A stretch of DNA of 64,000 nt from Rhexocercosporidium sp. MPI-PUGE-AT-0058 (Eukaryota; Ascomycota; Leotiomycetes; Helotiales). A model generated the notes under the pieces. The model made no database searches. It was not told the origin of the DNA and saw only the letters and a program-made list of their open reading frames with translations. Shown here in pieces: positions 24,310 to 36,826 of this stretch. The position numbers and the translations under genes were made by a program. Position 1 is the first letter of the stretch. Each line of letters starts with the position of its first letter. Location of the stretch: the NCBI GenBank assembly GCA_020746875.1, contig JAGTJL010000006.1, positions 1,178,001 to 1,242,000 on the forward strand, in the 5' to 3' direction.

Positions 24310-24780
24310 TTAAATAAAGTGATAATTAAAAATCGCTACTTCTTCTCTTTAATTAATAAAACGTTAGACTATCTTAATAGAGCCGTAATATTTACGGCCT
24401 TAAATTTAAAAGATATATATTATTATATTAAAATTAAGAAGGGATATAAATAAAAAATAGCTTTTCGTATTAAATATAAATATTTTAAATATTTAATAAT
24501 GTCTTTTAAGTTATTTAACGCTTTAGTTACGTTTTAAGCGTATATTAATAAAGCGTTAGCGGGACTAATTAATTATTTCGTTATTATATATTTTAATAAT
24601 ATTTTAATTTATTTTAAAAATAAAGAAGAATATTATAAGTATATTAAAGCCGTTATAAAATAATTATATAAGTATAAGCTTTTCGTTAAACTTAATAAGT
24701 ATGAGTTTAAAGTAAATTAAGTCGAGTTCTTAAGATTTAAAGTTAAATTAATTGACATTTAGGTAGACTTAAAGTAAATC
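24310..24780 (+). pseudogene. Gypsy reverse transcriptase relic
   Basis: Broken plus-strand frame with the order of gypsy RT motifs: MSFKLFNALVTF (from an MPFGLTNAPATF-type box), INKALAGLINYFV, then YFNNILIYF in place of the YFDDILIYS catalytic box, then EEYYKYIKAVI and YKLFVKLNKYEF. Both catalytic aspartates are changed to asparagine by G-to-A, so the relic is catalytically dead as well as interrupted by stops. Confidence 0.85.
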
Positions 24781-26235
24781 CGTTTAATTTAAGAATGGCT
24801 AGAGCCAGAATTTTATAAAAATATTTAAGTTTTTTTAGGCTTTGCGAATTTTTATTATAAATTTATATTAAAATACTTTAAAATAGCCGTAGGCTTAACG
24901 GGGGCTCTTTAAAATATAAAAAATAAAATTAAAAAAAAACCTTTAAATTCTTTAATATAATTAAGAAAAGCTTTAAAGATTTAAAAGTAGTTTTTATTAA
25001 TATATTAATTATAAAGCATTTTAATCTTATAAAGCGCATTCGGGTTGAAACTAATGCTTTTAAATTTATAATTATTAGTACTCTTTTTTAATAAGTTAAT
25101 TTTAAAGAAGGATTTAGGCGACATTAGAAATCCGTTACGTATTAATCTCGTAAAATAATTAATATTAAGCGGAATTATATTATTTATAATAAAAAGCTTT
25201 TAGTTATTATTAAGTGTTTTAAGGAGTAGAGGCATTACCTTAAGGGTAATTAATATATTATTAAAGTATTTATAAATTATAATAACCTTAAGTATTTTAT
25301 AATAGCGAAATATCTCGAGAGTCGATAAGTACGATAAGTAATATATTTTATTACTTATGATTTTGAAATTTATTATTATAAGAGTGTCGTAAACCCGGCG
25401 GATAAACTTAATAAGAGGCTAAATTATCGGGAATTTAAAGGCCTTATTAATATTTTAAAATAAATTAAAAAGAGTTTTTATAAATACTTTACGAAGTCGA
25501 GGAGCCGATATTAAAGTATTTTTAAATAGAAATTATAAGATATTATTAAGAAAACTATTTAATATTATTTAAGATTTTATTAATAAAAGGCCGGACTTAA
25601 TATTAATAAAATCGGAACGAGTTACTTAAAAAAGAATTCTAAAAGCTAAGCATATAAAACCTAATTCTTTAAATATTATATTTAAAATAATGACTTTATT
25701 CGTGAATATATTATTATATATAAAAAGTAAAAGCTGGCCGCTTATCGTAGGAATTAATAATTATAAACATTTTATTTTAATATTATAAATAAAAATAATA
25801 ACTAAAAGTTAAATAGTTTTAATTTTATTAACGAAGCCGTTACGGGACTTAATTATTTTCGTTTAGCGTAATAATAAAAACTACAGAAATATAATTAATA
25901 TAATAAATAAACTTAAATTTTAATTAAGTTAAAAGTAAAACTTAAATACATCGGGACTTCTTCGATAGGATTTTAAGGCTTATATTTTAAATAATTTAAT
26001 ATTAAAAATAAAAATTATAAAATTTCATTATAATAACTCATTAATAAGGCATTATAATATTATAAAGACTTTATAACTCCTCCGTAAAACTTACTTTTAA
26101 AATAAAATAGAAAACGATATTAAAATATATATTAAAAAATGCGATATTTATTAAAAGATTAAATCGAAATAATATATATTATATAAACTTTTAATAAGTC
26201 TCCCAAGGCCTTCGCGGCCTTAGTCCGAGATTTTA

Positions 26236-26424
26236 ATGGATTTTATTATAAGGTTGCCGCTTTATAAAGACTTATTTAATAACTTAAATCTTAATTATAT
26301 ATTAGTAATTATTAACCAGTATTCGAAAATGGCCCGGTATTTAATATGTCGTAAAACGATTAATGCTTCCGAATTTACGGAATTATTATTTAAAAGAGTG
26401 TTTTTTCTTTTTAACGTACCTTAA
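26236..26424 (+). pseudogene. Gypsy integrase catalytic core relic
   Basis: The open stretch reads MDFIIRLPLYKD, then ILVIINQYSKMARYL, then ELLFKRVFFLFNVP. This is the start of the DDE integrase core in gypsy elements (MDFI-x-LP, (V/I)DRYSK). The catalytic Asp of the DR-YSK box is now Asn (INQYSK). The zinc-binding relic precedes it by about 50 bases. The next positions (KDIVSDR in the family) carry stops. Confidence 0.85.
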
Positions 26425-27450
26425 GATATTATATTTAATAAAAATACAGTATTTATTAATAAATTTTAATTTATTTTTTACTTTTATATATATATTAAAT
26501 AAAGACTAAGTTTTATATATTATTTTTAAATAAATAAATAAATAAAATGATAAAACTAAAATTTAAAAATATACTTTTACGTCTTTTACGAAATATTATA
26601 AAAAAAATAAAATAAGAAAACTGACTTTTACCGAGTTTATTTATAATAATTCCTTTTATTAAACGCTTTAAATATTTTTATTTTAAGTTTATTACGGCTA
26701 TAAGTCGGTAATATTATAAAACCTTGAGGATAATGTTTAAGAAGGAGAAGTATTAATTGCCCGAGACAGAGTTAAGTTATTAAATAATAAATAAGTTAAA
26801 TTTGCGAAAGTTTAAGATTGTACGTAATAAAGTCGGGAAGGCTATTATAATGCCTGACATTTAAATAAATATTTTTAATTAAAATAATAAGTAATACTTA
26901 ATATTAAGAATATTCAACTGAAGACTGAAAAGCTGTTATTAAAATATATTGACTTATTTTAAATTATTAAATGCGTAAGTAATGCGGCATATACTCTAAA
27001 GCTGCTAAGCTTATATAAAAAGCTCTACTTAATATTTTATATATTTTTATTAAAAGAATATATAATATAAGCTAATAAGCAATTAAATAACTACTTATTT
27101 AATAAGCTTCCGGAGCTAAGTAAAAAAGATAATCTTTAAGAATAAAAAGTTAAAAGTATTTTTAATTATAAATAAAATAAAAGAAATAAAATTAAGAAAT
27201 ATTTAATTAAATAAAAAGATTTCTTAAAAGATTATAATATTTAACTTTTAATATATTTAAATCTCGAGAATATTAAGGAAACTTTTAATATATATAATAA
27301 AAATTATAAATTAAAAAGTTAAATATCGAATATAAAAAAGTATAAAACCTTTACGTAACTTATAAAAAAGCCGAGAAAATTATAAAAAGTCGGGAGGTCG
27401 AGGAAGTACTGCCGACTATAAATAAAGATACTTTTTTTTTATATTTTTTT

Positions 27451-29900
27451 ATAAAGGTTTTAAGGGTTTTATTAAAGCTTTAAAAGTAATACCGGCGCAA
27501 GTATAAAATATATAATATTATATTAAAAAAAAATAAGTTTATAAAATATATTTAAATTATAATTTAAAAAGTAACGAGATTTTATTTTAATTATAAAGTA
27601 ATAATATAACTTTATTATAAATACTTAAAGTATAAAGTATTTATTTTATAAATTAAATTATTTATAAATTAAATTATTTAAAAATCTTAAACTTTTTAAC
27701 GTTAAACCTAAACTTATACCGTAATATTTATTAAGCGCTAAAGAATTATAAGATATCTCCTAGAATGGCTTTAATAGTCTTATTTAATATAATACCGCCT
27801 TAATATAATGTTAATATATATTAATAGTAAAGTAAGTATAGAATACTTATAATAATTATTATAACTTCACGGTATAACCGAATCTCTATTATTTATTTCT
27901 TTATTAAACTATAAATAATTTAGTCGGCCTTAGAAGCGAAGGTAATAGTATAGGCGTTCTTAAACTTAAATATATTGCCGATTAAGCGCATTATACTTTT
28001 ATAAAACTTCTCGAACTCTTTTATTTTATTAATATATTAATAATATTTTAAAAGAAAAAGATATAACTTACGAAAGGAATATTAATAAAAGAAAAGACTT
28101 AATTAATATCTTTTTTGTCGAGCTTAAGGGATATACGCGATAAGGAATCGGTTATACAGTGCTTTTCGAGCTAAGCAGCAAAGCTTTAAGTTCCTATGGG
28201 AATTATAAAGTCATAGTCTTCGGGGGCGACGCCGGCATTATATTAGCTATTTTCACGTAATTAGTTTTTGAAATTAACGGCAAGGTTTTTTATAATATAA
28301 ATATTTTTATAAAAAGTATAAGAAAACTATTTATTTTATAATTAATATACGGTTTATTTTTAACGCGCTTAATATTATATTATTAATAAACTCTATAAAT
28401 ATAAATATATATAATAATATAGACGGCCTTTTACTTAAAGCAGTAATCGTAATTCTTTTTGCCTTTTTTATTAATATAATAAAAAAAAGGTTTAATTAAT
28501 ATAACTTTAAAGCATTAGCCGTAAGAACTTTTGCGAGGCTAGTTTATAAAGTTATTAAATGTAATAGCTTTAGGACGTTAAATAAAAAATATAATAATAA
28601 TAATAATATTAATAATTAATTAAAGAAAAAAAGAAAAAGAGAGATAAAGGGATAGCGACGTATAAACACAAATATTATATATAAATAAGCTAAAGAGGAA
28701 AAGTTGTTATTAACGTGACGAGGAAGCTATTTATATATACGTTTTAATAAGGTAATAAGGTCGTAATTATTATATAATTATATTATTATATTTACACTAT
28801 TTGCACTTTATTTATTTAATAAATAAACGTAAATACGCTATTAGCGCGTAACCTACTTATTACTTTGCCGACTGAAGATAACTCTTTAATAATAATAATA
28901 GTTATAACACTTAAATATAAGTATAAGAGCTCTTATGTATACGCGTAAGGGTCTTATAATTAAAGTAAATATCTTCTATTATTTTATGAAATTATTTTTA
29001 TTTATTAAGTTAGTAATATTAGTATATTATACGGAATAGCTTATAAAGTAATTGGACGACGTCTAATAAACTAATTGCAGTATAGTACTATATATTTAAC
29101 GCGGTAATCTAAATGATTATATTAATTTAATTAATTAAACTTATTAACCGGAATACGGCTGTCCGACTTACCGCGGCCTAATCCTTGCTTTAAGCGACGC
29201 GAAAGCGTATTAATATATTATTAGTTAAAGTATTAGTATCGTAGACGCTATTATTAAAAGAAGGAATAATTATTATATATATATCTATTTATTTTATTTA
29301 TATAAAATCGAGCTTATAATATAAAAGGGCCGAGGCTTTTATAATATTAATAAAATTAGTTTTACTTATATATTTAATCACGCCGGCGTTTTACTTCTCC
29401 TTATAAGTAACTCCTTTTATATATACGCTTTTCCTTTAGACTTATTTAAAGGCTAGAGATTAATTCTTTAAATATAATTTACCCTGAACTTTTACGAAGC
29501 TTTACTTACCGTGAACTCCATTTGACATTATTTAAGTACGGAATCCTTTTAAATTTATCTCGAGTTAAATACTTATTTTTATTAAGATTTATTATATCTT
29601 AATTAATTATTAAAAACCTTATTAAATTAAGTCCTTTAATTATTACGACTTCCTTAAGAGCGCCTCTTAATTCAAAAACACTTATTACTTTGCCCCTTAA
29701 ACCTAGCGTCGCTACTTAAAAGAATAAAAGTAAAACTCGAGATAATATAAATTATAATAACTTTAACGTTTTAAAGGGACTTTTTTAAGTCGTTTACAAT
29801 CGAATTAAGGACTAAGTAAATAAGTAAAGAGAACTCCAATTTAGTCTTATTAGAATTAAGGCTATACTCGTAGCCCTTACTATCCCTCGGCCTAATTCCG
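27451..29900. other. Unassigned AT-rich stretch between two gypsy elements
   Basis: No frame of useful length and no motif I recognise. A patch at about 28,110-28,260 is clearly richer in G and C (for example GGGGGCGACGCCGGC) than its surroundings and may be less-decayed host or LTR sequence. The run near 28,600-28,690 is purine-rich (AAAGAAAAAGAGAGATAAAGGG), as in a polypurine tract or LTR edge. LTRs of the flanking gypsy elements may lie here, but I could not pair them. Confidence 0.3.
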
Positions 29901-30847
29901 TACGAGTTGACGACGATTTCGAAAAAGACTCTACTCTTTCCGAGCTTTTCGAACTACCTTAGAATCGCTTACGAACTCTTACTCCTTTTTTATTTTAATT
30001 AATAAAATTTAATAAAAGTTCGCTAAAAAGTTATGCCTTTCTTATTCTTAAAGCTTATTTAAGCTCGTTTCGGCCTCTTAAGACTTAATTAATAAAGAAG
30101 ATTATTTTATTAAATAATAGCTCGGACCTCTTATTTAAATAATAGCGCGCTTTAATTTAAAACCGCTTAAAAGTTAACGCTAATCTTTACTTAACGAAAA
30201 GAACTCGTCGTGCTTTCGTTTAAGAATTAATTACTGAAACGGCATAATCTTACTTAAAACCTTAATATTTTTCGAAAACTTATTCTTTTAAAACCGCTAA
30301 AAAAATAATTATATTTTTAAAATCTTATTTTTTAATTAATTATAAAGCGGTCGAGTTCTAGTCCGTTTTCCACGATTTATATATAAACTTTTATTTTAAG
30401 GAAACTTTTATTAAATTTAAAATAAGATTTTAAAGCGTTATTATTTAAAATAACGTCGCTAAGTCGGAATAATTCTTTTATATATAATAAAAGTTTACCC
30501 TTAAGCTATAAGACAAGACTTTTATTATTAAACTAACTTAAAAGAATAATTATAATAAAATAATTTCTTATTTTATCTCGTTAAATTCAGAGAACCGCCG
30601 GAATCGTATGCTTAACTCAAACTTTATTTTAACTCGTACCTTAAATATAACTTAAAAGCCGTCCGGTTCGGGTTAAATTACTTCTTTCGTTTAAACGCTT
30701 ATTTAAAGAATTACTTTCGCCTGTTAATTTTCTTTTATTTTATTTTAACGCTTTTTTACCCTTTAATAATAGTCTACTTCTTTTCTACCGCGCCAGAGCT
30801 CCGTATAATTAAGGCCTTAGACTTTTATAAACGATAATTTAATTAAA

Positions 30848-30892
30848 TGTTATAATTACGGTAAATTTAATCATTATAAGAGCGATTACCTC
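30848..30892 (+). pseudogene. Gag CCHC zinc-knuckle relic
   Basis: Plus-strand translation CYNYGKFNHYKSDY matches the CxxCxxxGHxxxxC spacing of a retroviral-type zinc knuckle, with several Cys and His positions changed to Tyr, Phe/Asn or Ser by transitions. It marks the end of gag in the gypsy element at 29,900-34,850. Confidence 0.6.
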
Positions 30893-32159
30893 GAGACTTT
30901 TAAAGTTCAGCTTATAAACGAGGGAATCGAAGAAAAAGGCGTAAAAATAAGAAAAGAATAAAAGAAGTTATTAAAAAAATAAATAAAAGAAAACAAAAAG
31001 GCCTAAAGAAAGATTCTTTTTTAAGTTTACGTAAATATAATCTATTAAAGCTTAATTTAAATTCTTTTATAAAAGGAAAGTAATTCTTAGTTTTTTATAT
31101 TATTAATATAAATGAATATAGCGTTGCATTTTTCGCTTTAATAAATACTAAAGTAAATAATTATTTCTTTATAAATCGGATTCTTTTCGTGCGCTTTTTA
31201 AAAGCTTTAAGAGTAAAGATTTTACTTTTTTCTTATATTATTTTAATCCGTGGTTTTTAGAATTCCGTATAAAGCCACGCTTCTTATTATATACGTCTTT
31301 ACTTAATAATAGACGGCAGACGCGTATATAACTGCTTTTTTATCGTATTTAACTTAGAAAACTAAAATATAATAATTAACGTTAAATAAATAAGACGTTT
31401 TCGCGTTAAATTTAATTCGGTTAATAACTGTTTTATATAGCCCTTTATATACTTACGAATTCCTTATTAAACGAAAGAGTTAATTATGTCGCTTCTTATT
31501 AAAGCTAAAGCAAGAACTATTAGTTATTATTAATTAAATGCTAACCGACGTGACTTAATTATAAATTAAATTAATTAAAAACGATAATATTATTAATTCG
31601 CTATTAATTATATATAAGTATCGACGTTACTAGAGAATCTTTTTAAGGGACTAGAATTAGAAATAGCTCCGGAACCCTTATTATTAAAACCGGTCGGAAA
31701 ACTAAAGGTAAAGAAGCCTTATTTACGATTACGTCGTTATCCGGAACTTATTATAACTTTATAAAAAATTTCTTTTTTTATTTATAAAATTAATATAAAC
31801 GTATTTTATTTTAATATAAAGAATAAAAGTACTAAGTTTTTTATAATTAATATTTATAAAATAAACTAAGTCTTATAAGAAAAATATAAAGAAGAGGATT
31901 TAAATACTTTTCGAATCGTAGCCGAAAGGCTTCCGAAATAATATTAACTTCTTAAGGAAGTATTTTCTAAGATAAAATTAAACGTTTTATTACTTTATTA
32001 ATATTATAATTATAAGATTTAATTAAAAGCTTTATTACTTAATTCTTATTTTCTTTTATATCGTTAATTAATAAAAGAATTAAAAGTATTAAAAGAATAC
32101 TTTTTAAAGAACCTTAATAAAAGGTTTATTAAAATAAGTCAAAGTCCTTTTGCCTTTCC

Positions 32160-32660
32160 CGTCTTTTTTATAAAAAAAAGTAATAAAAAGTTACGTTTTT
32201 ATATTAACTACCGCCGTTTAAATACGTTAATACGAAAAGACTTATATTTTATACCGAGAATCGATGAGCTCCTCTCTTACGTATTAAAAGCTAAAGTATT
32301 TATTAAACTTAATATTTAAGCCGCATTTAATTATATTCGAATAAACCCCGAGTCGGAAAAATATACGACTTTCCGTATTAAATATAAGACTTATAAATAT
32401 AAAGTATTACCTTTTAGACTTTATAATAAATTAAGCACGTATTAACGTTATATAAATAACGTATTATTAGATTATTTAGACGACTTTTATATAATATATT
32501 TTAATAATATTCTAATTTATTCGGAATTAATAAAAAAATATAAAGAATACGTTAAAATAATTCTAAAACGGCTTATAAAAGCTGGTTTATAAGTCGATAT
32601 TAAGAAGTATGAATTCCACGTTACTCGTATTAAATACTTAAATTATATTATAATTATAAA
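32160..32660 (+). pseudogene. Gypsy reverse transcriptase relic
   Basis: Plus-strand broken frame with RT landmarks in order: KKLRFYINYRRLN (from an LR-CVDYRxLN box), PRIDELLSYVLKAKVFIKL, YTTFRIKYKTYKYKVLPF, then YFNNILIYSE in place of the YFDDILIYS catalytic box. At least three in-frame stops interrupt it. As in the other gypsy relic, the catalytic Asp codons have become Asn codons. Confidence 0.88.
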
Positions 32661-33539
32661 AGGAATTAAAGCCGATTTAAAAAAAGTAAAGCCGTTACGG
32701 AATTAAAAATACTTAAAGACTATTATAATAACGAAGTCTTTCTTAAGTTTTTACGGTTTTTATTAATAATTTATTCGTAATTTTAGATTTATTATAAAGC
32801 CTTTCTCCACGCTTACTCGACTTACGATTCCTTAAAATTAGACGGAAAAGTATAAAAAAGCCTTTAAAAAGTTACGGAATTAATTATTAATTATATAAAA
32901 AATTTATTATTTCAATCCCGACTTATTAACGTGATTAAAAACCGATGCTTTTAATAAAGTAATTATAAGCGTAATTTCTTAATAATACGCTAACGGATTA
33001 TAATACTTCTTAAGATTTTATTTTTACGTTTTAAATAATTATAAGCTTAATTAAGAAATCCATAATAAAGAACTTTATACGATTATGGGATTATTTTATA
33101 AATAATGTCTTAAACTTATGTCCATTCGGATTAGACTTAGAGTGTATTTAGACCACCGATTCTTAAAATATTTTATAACGACAAAAGTCTTTATAAGTAA
33201 GTAAGCTCGATAAATGGAATTCTTATTTAATTTTAATTTCTAGATTATATATATATTAAATAAATAAAATCAAAAAGCTAATATTTTTAGCCGAGTAAGA
33301 CTTAAAAGTCTAAGAAAAAGTGAAATTAAACAGCCGATTTAAAGTCTTATTTCTACTTAATTGCCTTAATCTTAGAATTAATGCGGAATTAATAAATAAG
33401 TTTATAATTAACGTTATTTCTTTTTATCTTCTCTTCTCGAAAACAAAAGACGCTATTAACGATTTAATTTTAAAGTTATTTAAAACTTTATTTAACTTTA
33501 TTAAAAAGCTTTATTAAAATAACCGCGAGTCCTTTATAA

Positions 33540-34200
33540 AAAAACGGAAGTCCTTACTTAAATATTATATAATAATAAACGGACTTTTATATTTTAAAGG
33601 CCGTTTATATATATAAAGGAATACTTTATTATATATTAAATTAATCCGAGAGGCTTATAACTAGTCGTTTATAGCGTATTTAAATAAAAAGAAGACTTAT
33701 TAACTCTTTGCTTTTAAGTATTATTAGTTCGGAATAGGTTCGGACTACTTCTAATATATAAGAAATTATAAAGCTTATTAATATTCTTACTTTAAATAAA
33801 CTAAGTAATAAGAGTTCTTATACTTTTTAATTATTCCCGCATACTTTATATAACACTTATATATAAATTATAAGGATTTTCCAAAGGATAAATACGGTTT
33901 TAATTAAATTTTAATATTTATTAATTGCTTCGAAAAGGATTCCGTTATAATTCTTTATTACTAAAATATTGACGCTCGTGATATTACTTAATTATTTATT
34001 TAATAAATTTACCGATTTAGATATATTTTAAAGACGATTATATCTAACCGCGGCGTTTAATTTATCTCCTTTTTTTAAAAAGAATTTTATCGTATTATTA
34101 ACGTTAAAATTAAGCTTTTTATAACTTATTATAAAAAGATAAACGGACAAACGAAGATTATAAATTATTATATCGATTAAAAGCTTAGATTATTTATTAC
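33540..34200 (+). pseudogene. Gypsy integrase relic (zinc-binding and core)
   Basis: The plus-strand frame beginning near 33,570 reads NGLLYFKGRLYI, then LIREAYN, then FGIGSDYF and YIRNYKAY, which is the H2C2 zinc-binding module with its last cysteines changed. It continues into a core region with YINYKDFPKDKYGFN, corresponding to the first catalytic Asp segment (HIDFKDFP in the family). Multiple stops. Confirms the plus orientation of this element. Confidence 0.75.
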
Positions 34201-34850
34201 TTATTATTAAAATAACTAAAGTAAGTTAATACCTTTAATTAATAAAGCTCAAATATCCCTGCCTTACGAATTTATTAATATAACTCCGTATTAATTCAAA
34301 TTCGGCACGGAACCGCGTAATAATTAGAATTAGAAGTCGCTTAAGGCTATTATTTTATTAAAAAGCTTAATTACGTTAATATAAAGAAGTTAACTTAACG
34401 TATAAAGTAAGCGTAGGAAATTATTAAGAGAAACATATAAGTTATTTAAAACCGTATAACTCGCGTAACGGACTAAAAACGAAGGCCTATCGACTAGGAA
34501 GTCGGAGAAGAAGTCTTCTTATTAACGAAGAACCTTAAGAATTACCGTCTTAGTCGTAAGCTTGTAAATTAATAAAAAAGCTCTTTTAAGATTTTGGAAA
34601 GATAAGTTATTCTTATAAACTAAAATTACTTATAAGCTTTTAAATATATAACGTATTTATACCGGAACTCCTTTTTAAGGACCCGAAAGACTTCTTATTA
34701 AGTTAAGAGACGCCGAAACCTTTTTTAAAGGTTATTAAAGGTTAAAAAGAGTAGGAAATCGAGGAAATCCTTAGTATTAAATTATACCGTAACGTATTTA
34801 AATATTAAGTAAAATAGCTAAGTTATAACCTCGATCTATAATAATATAAT

Positions 34851-35930
34851 GTTTTTAATTTAATAGGATCGCTTTATAAATCAAGAGATTTTCACGCGGC
34901 GTATTTTAATAGACTAAGACTACCTTAAAACTTATTTAAATAATTTAAGGCTTGGGAATTAAGGGAAGACGATTATAATTATTTAAAAAATAATAAATTA
35001 TAACTTCCTTTTAAGATAATAAAATAATAATATTAATTAATAGTTATTTACTCTTTAATTTAAAGTATTAATAGGGCCTTATAACTACACCTTAATAGGG
35101 ACTTAGTTATTAATTTTATTATAAACGGCTACTTTTATATAAGAGTTTAAAAAAAGTAACGGCTATAAAAGACTACCGAAACTAATCCGAAATAAGGCTT
35201 TTTAATCTTTATTAAAAGGGTCTTCCTCTTCTCTTAAGGAAGGCTCGGTTAACTCGCTGTTTAACTTTTTATAAACGGGGCTAAACTTCTTCTTTTTCTT
35301 CTTTTTCTCAGTAGTAATAGCAGCCGTTTTACGCTTAATATTACTACGACGTGTGCGGCGATAAGCTATACTTACGTTCTTATCCTTATTCTTATCCTCT
35401 CTTCTTTCCTTATTATTAGCACTATTATTATAGCGAGCTATTTTAACCACTGAAGTGGCGAGGACCCGTAAGAATTCTAGTAAAGCTTTTAAGTATTAAA
35501 TACTAATATTACTTATAATAAACTTAACGACTTATAATAACGTTATTTGATTACTTAAATATAATATAGCGGAAAGCCCGAGTCTCTTTTAATACCGCAA
35601 ACCCTAATTCTTTTATAATCTTAAGCGCCTTCGCGATCGCTATAAGTAATACTTCGTCGATCGACGAGGCGGCAACTTAGACTTCCGCATTATCGGCAGT
35701 TGCTAATAACGCGTCGTACTCCGGGCTTATAAACCACAGAAGCTAAAAAGTCAAAAGTATTAGTATTAAACTCGTTTCGGAGGTTTTCCGGACTTTAACT
35801 TATGAGGCGGCAAAATCCCTTCTGGGCTATATAATAAGTATATTTTGAAAAGAAGAGATTTAGTGTGAATGATGATTCTATTACTTCGGGGGAAACTAGG
35901 TCTATATAACTACTTTTAGGCGCCAAGCTA
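34851..35930. other. Unassigned AT-rich stretch at the right side of the isochore
   Basis: AT-rich to about 35,450, then of intermediate composition. The minus strand has an 82-codon open frame at 35,202-35,450 that is very Lys/Arg-rich (a run of eight Lys) and begins with GTG, not ATG. It has no domain I recognise, and I do not call it a gene. No LTR or TIR pair was found. Confidence 0.3.
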
Positions 35931-36248
35931 TTTAGCTCTCGCATCGGCTATTTGCTCTCGCATCGGTTATTAGCTTTATATTGAAACTAGCTTTGTATTA
36001 AGACTAGCTTTATATTACCAGAGCTTCCGAGGTTTAAAACACGGAAGCTTAAGGCTTGATGAAGCCACTGTTTTAGCCTTGAATAACCCTTTACTAGAAG
36101 CTTAAAGCTTCCGAGGTTCAAAGCACGGAAGCCGAGGCTTTATGCGAAGCCGGAGCTTTATGCAAAGGTAATTGAGTTATGGAAAGGTATGCTTAATATA
36201 ATCTTATATTATTAAGCGAGTTTAGCCGAGGCTTAATATAATCTTATA
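35931..36248. repeat. Cluster of short direct repeats at the isochore edge
   Basis: Four different short sequences are each present twice: GCTCTCGCATCGG at 35,935 and 35,954; a GAAACTAGCTTTGTATTA-type unit at 35,983 with a shorter copy at 36,002; a 35-bp unit starting AGCTTCCGAGGTT at 36,022 and 36,106, which contains the inverted pair CTTCCG/CGGAAG; and GCTTAATATAATCTTATA at 36,191 and 36,231. Differences between copies are mostly transitions. This may be the remains of a non-autonomous element or an LTR end. It marks the change from AT-rich to balanced composition. Confidence 0.6.
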
Positions 36249-36826
36249 GACACGAACTCCATGTTCCGGGCCCGATATTATAGTTCCGGGTACGGTGGCG
36301 TTGCAAGAACGTCGAACACAACTAATAAGAGTGACAATCGCTAGAGTAGGTATACATCCAACGGATGATTCGCGAGTTGGTACAGGTTTGTAAATTGAAG
36401 TGATTAGGCACGAGGAAATTGTTGTAGACGAGTCCTATGATATCACAAAAGAGAGCGAACGAACCCTAATGAGAAGACAAAGGAATGGATCATCTGGCTC
36501 TCTCTCACAGTCACACCCAGGAATTCGTTATGCCACTGTGAAAGGTATCAGGATGTAATTGGGTATATCATCGAATGGCTTCAAAAGAGGGATGGAGGTT
36601 CGGTGGGCAGTATGGTGGAGAGGACAAGAAAAGTTTAAGCGAGGAGTAATCCTAGCACCACTACAAAATCCCCTACAACGGAGCTTCCTCCCTACTTCTC
36701 TGCAACCTGTATTTAAATGATATAAGAACACATCGACACCCCAAGACAGATGTATTGGGTTCCGAGACCCCTCAAAAGACATAACAAGCAATTCGACCTT
36801 CCTGCCAAATCATTCAGACCTTGCAG
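36249..36826. other. Transition region upstream of the broken GT-B-like gene
   Basis: From about 36,260 composition becomes balanced and CpG and CpA words reappear. The stretch should hold the former promoter and 5' UTR of the broken gene that starts at 36,827. I see no TATA box or other site that I can support and no additional gene. Confidence 0.4.

Larger units (their letters stand above)
23325..27450 (+). mobile_element. 3' (pol) part of the split plus-strand gypsy element
   Basis: Plus-strand pol relics occur in gypsy order: protease/linker remnants (about 23,480-23,900), RT (about 24,310-24,780, with a YFNNILIYF-like decay of the YFDDILIYS box), RNase H (about 25,000-25,500), integrase H2C2 (about 26,015-26,190, with CDIY for CDIC) and integrase core (26,236-26,424). 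A chromodomain/C-terminal tail may follow to about 27,400. Its gag half lies at 14,030-14,972, and the two halves are separated exactly by the LTR element with the TTATT duplication. Ends and LTRs of this element were not identified. Confidence 0.75.
29900..34850 (+). mobile_element. Second plus-strand Ty3/gypsy element, heavily decayed
   Basis: Plus-strand relics follow the full gypsy order: gag ending in a zinc-knuckle relic (about 30,848-30,892; CYNYGKFNHYKSDY), protease region (about 31,100-31,500), RT (about 32,160-32,660), RNase H (about 32,750-33,200), integrase zinc-binding and core regions (about 33,560-34,200). All frames are broken, mostly by TAA from CAA-type changes. It belongs to a different gypsy family from the one at 23,325-27,450, because corresponding RT and integrase positions differ widely. 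LTRs were not found, so both ends are approximate. Confidence 0.75.

Noticed and set aside
33320..33517. 65-codon plus-strand frame in the second plus-strand gypsy element
   Set aside because: It lies between RNase H and integrase relics and fits decayed pol sequence; it is not an independent gene.
35202..35450. 82-codon Lys/Arg-rich minus-strand frame
   Set aside because: No ATG start (GTG), low-complexity lysine run, no domain, inside the decayed block. Kept only as a note in the region entry.
1..36260. CRISPR arrays, tRNA or rRNA genes in the AT-rich block
   Set aside because: The regular short repeats seen are decayed transposon or microsatellite sequence. No cloverleaf with a proper T-loop was found; the GGTTCAAAGC word near 36,114 lacks the other arms.
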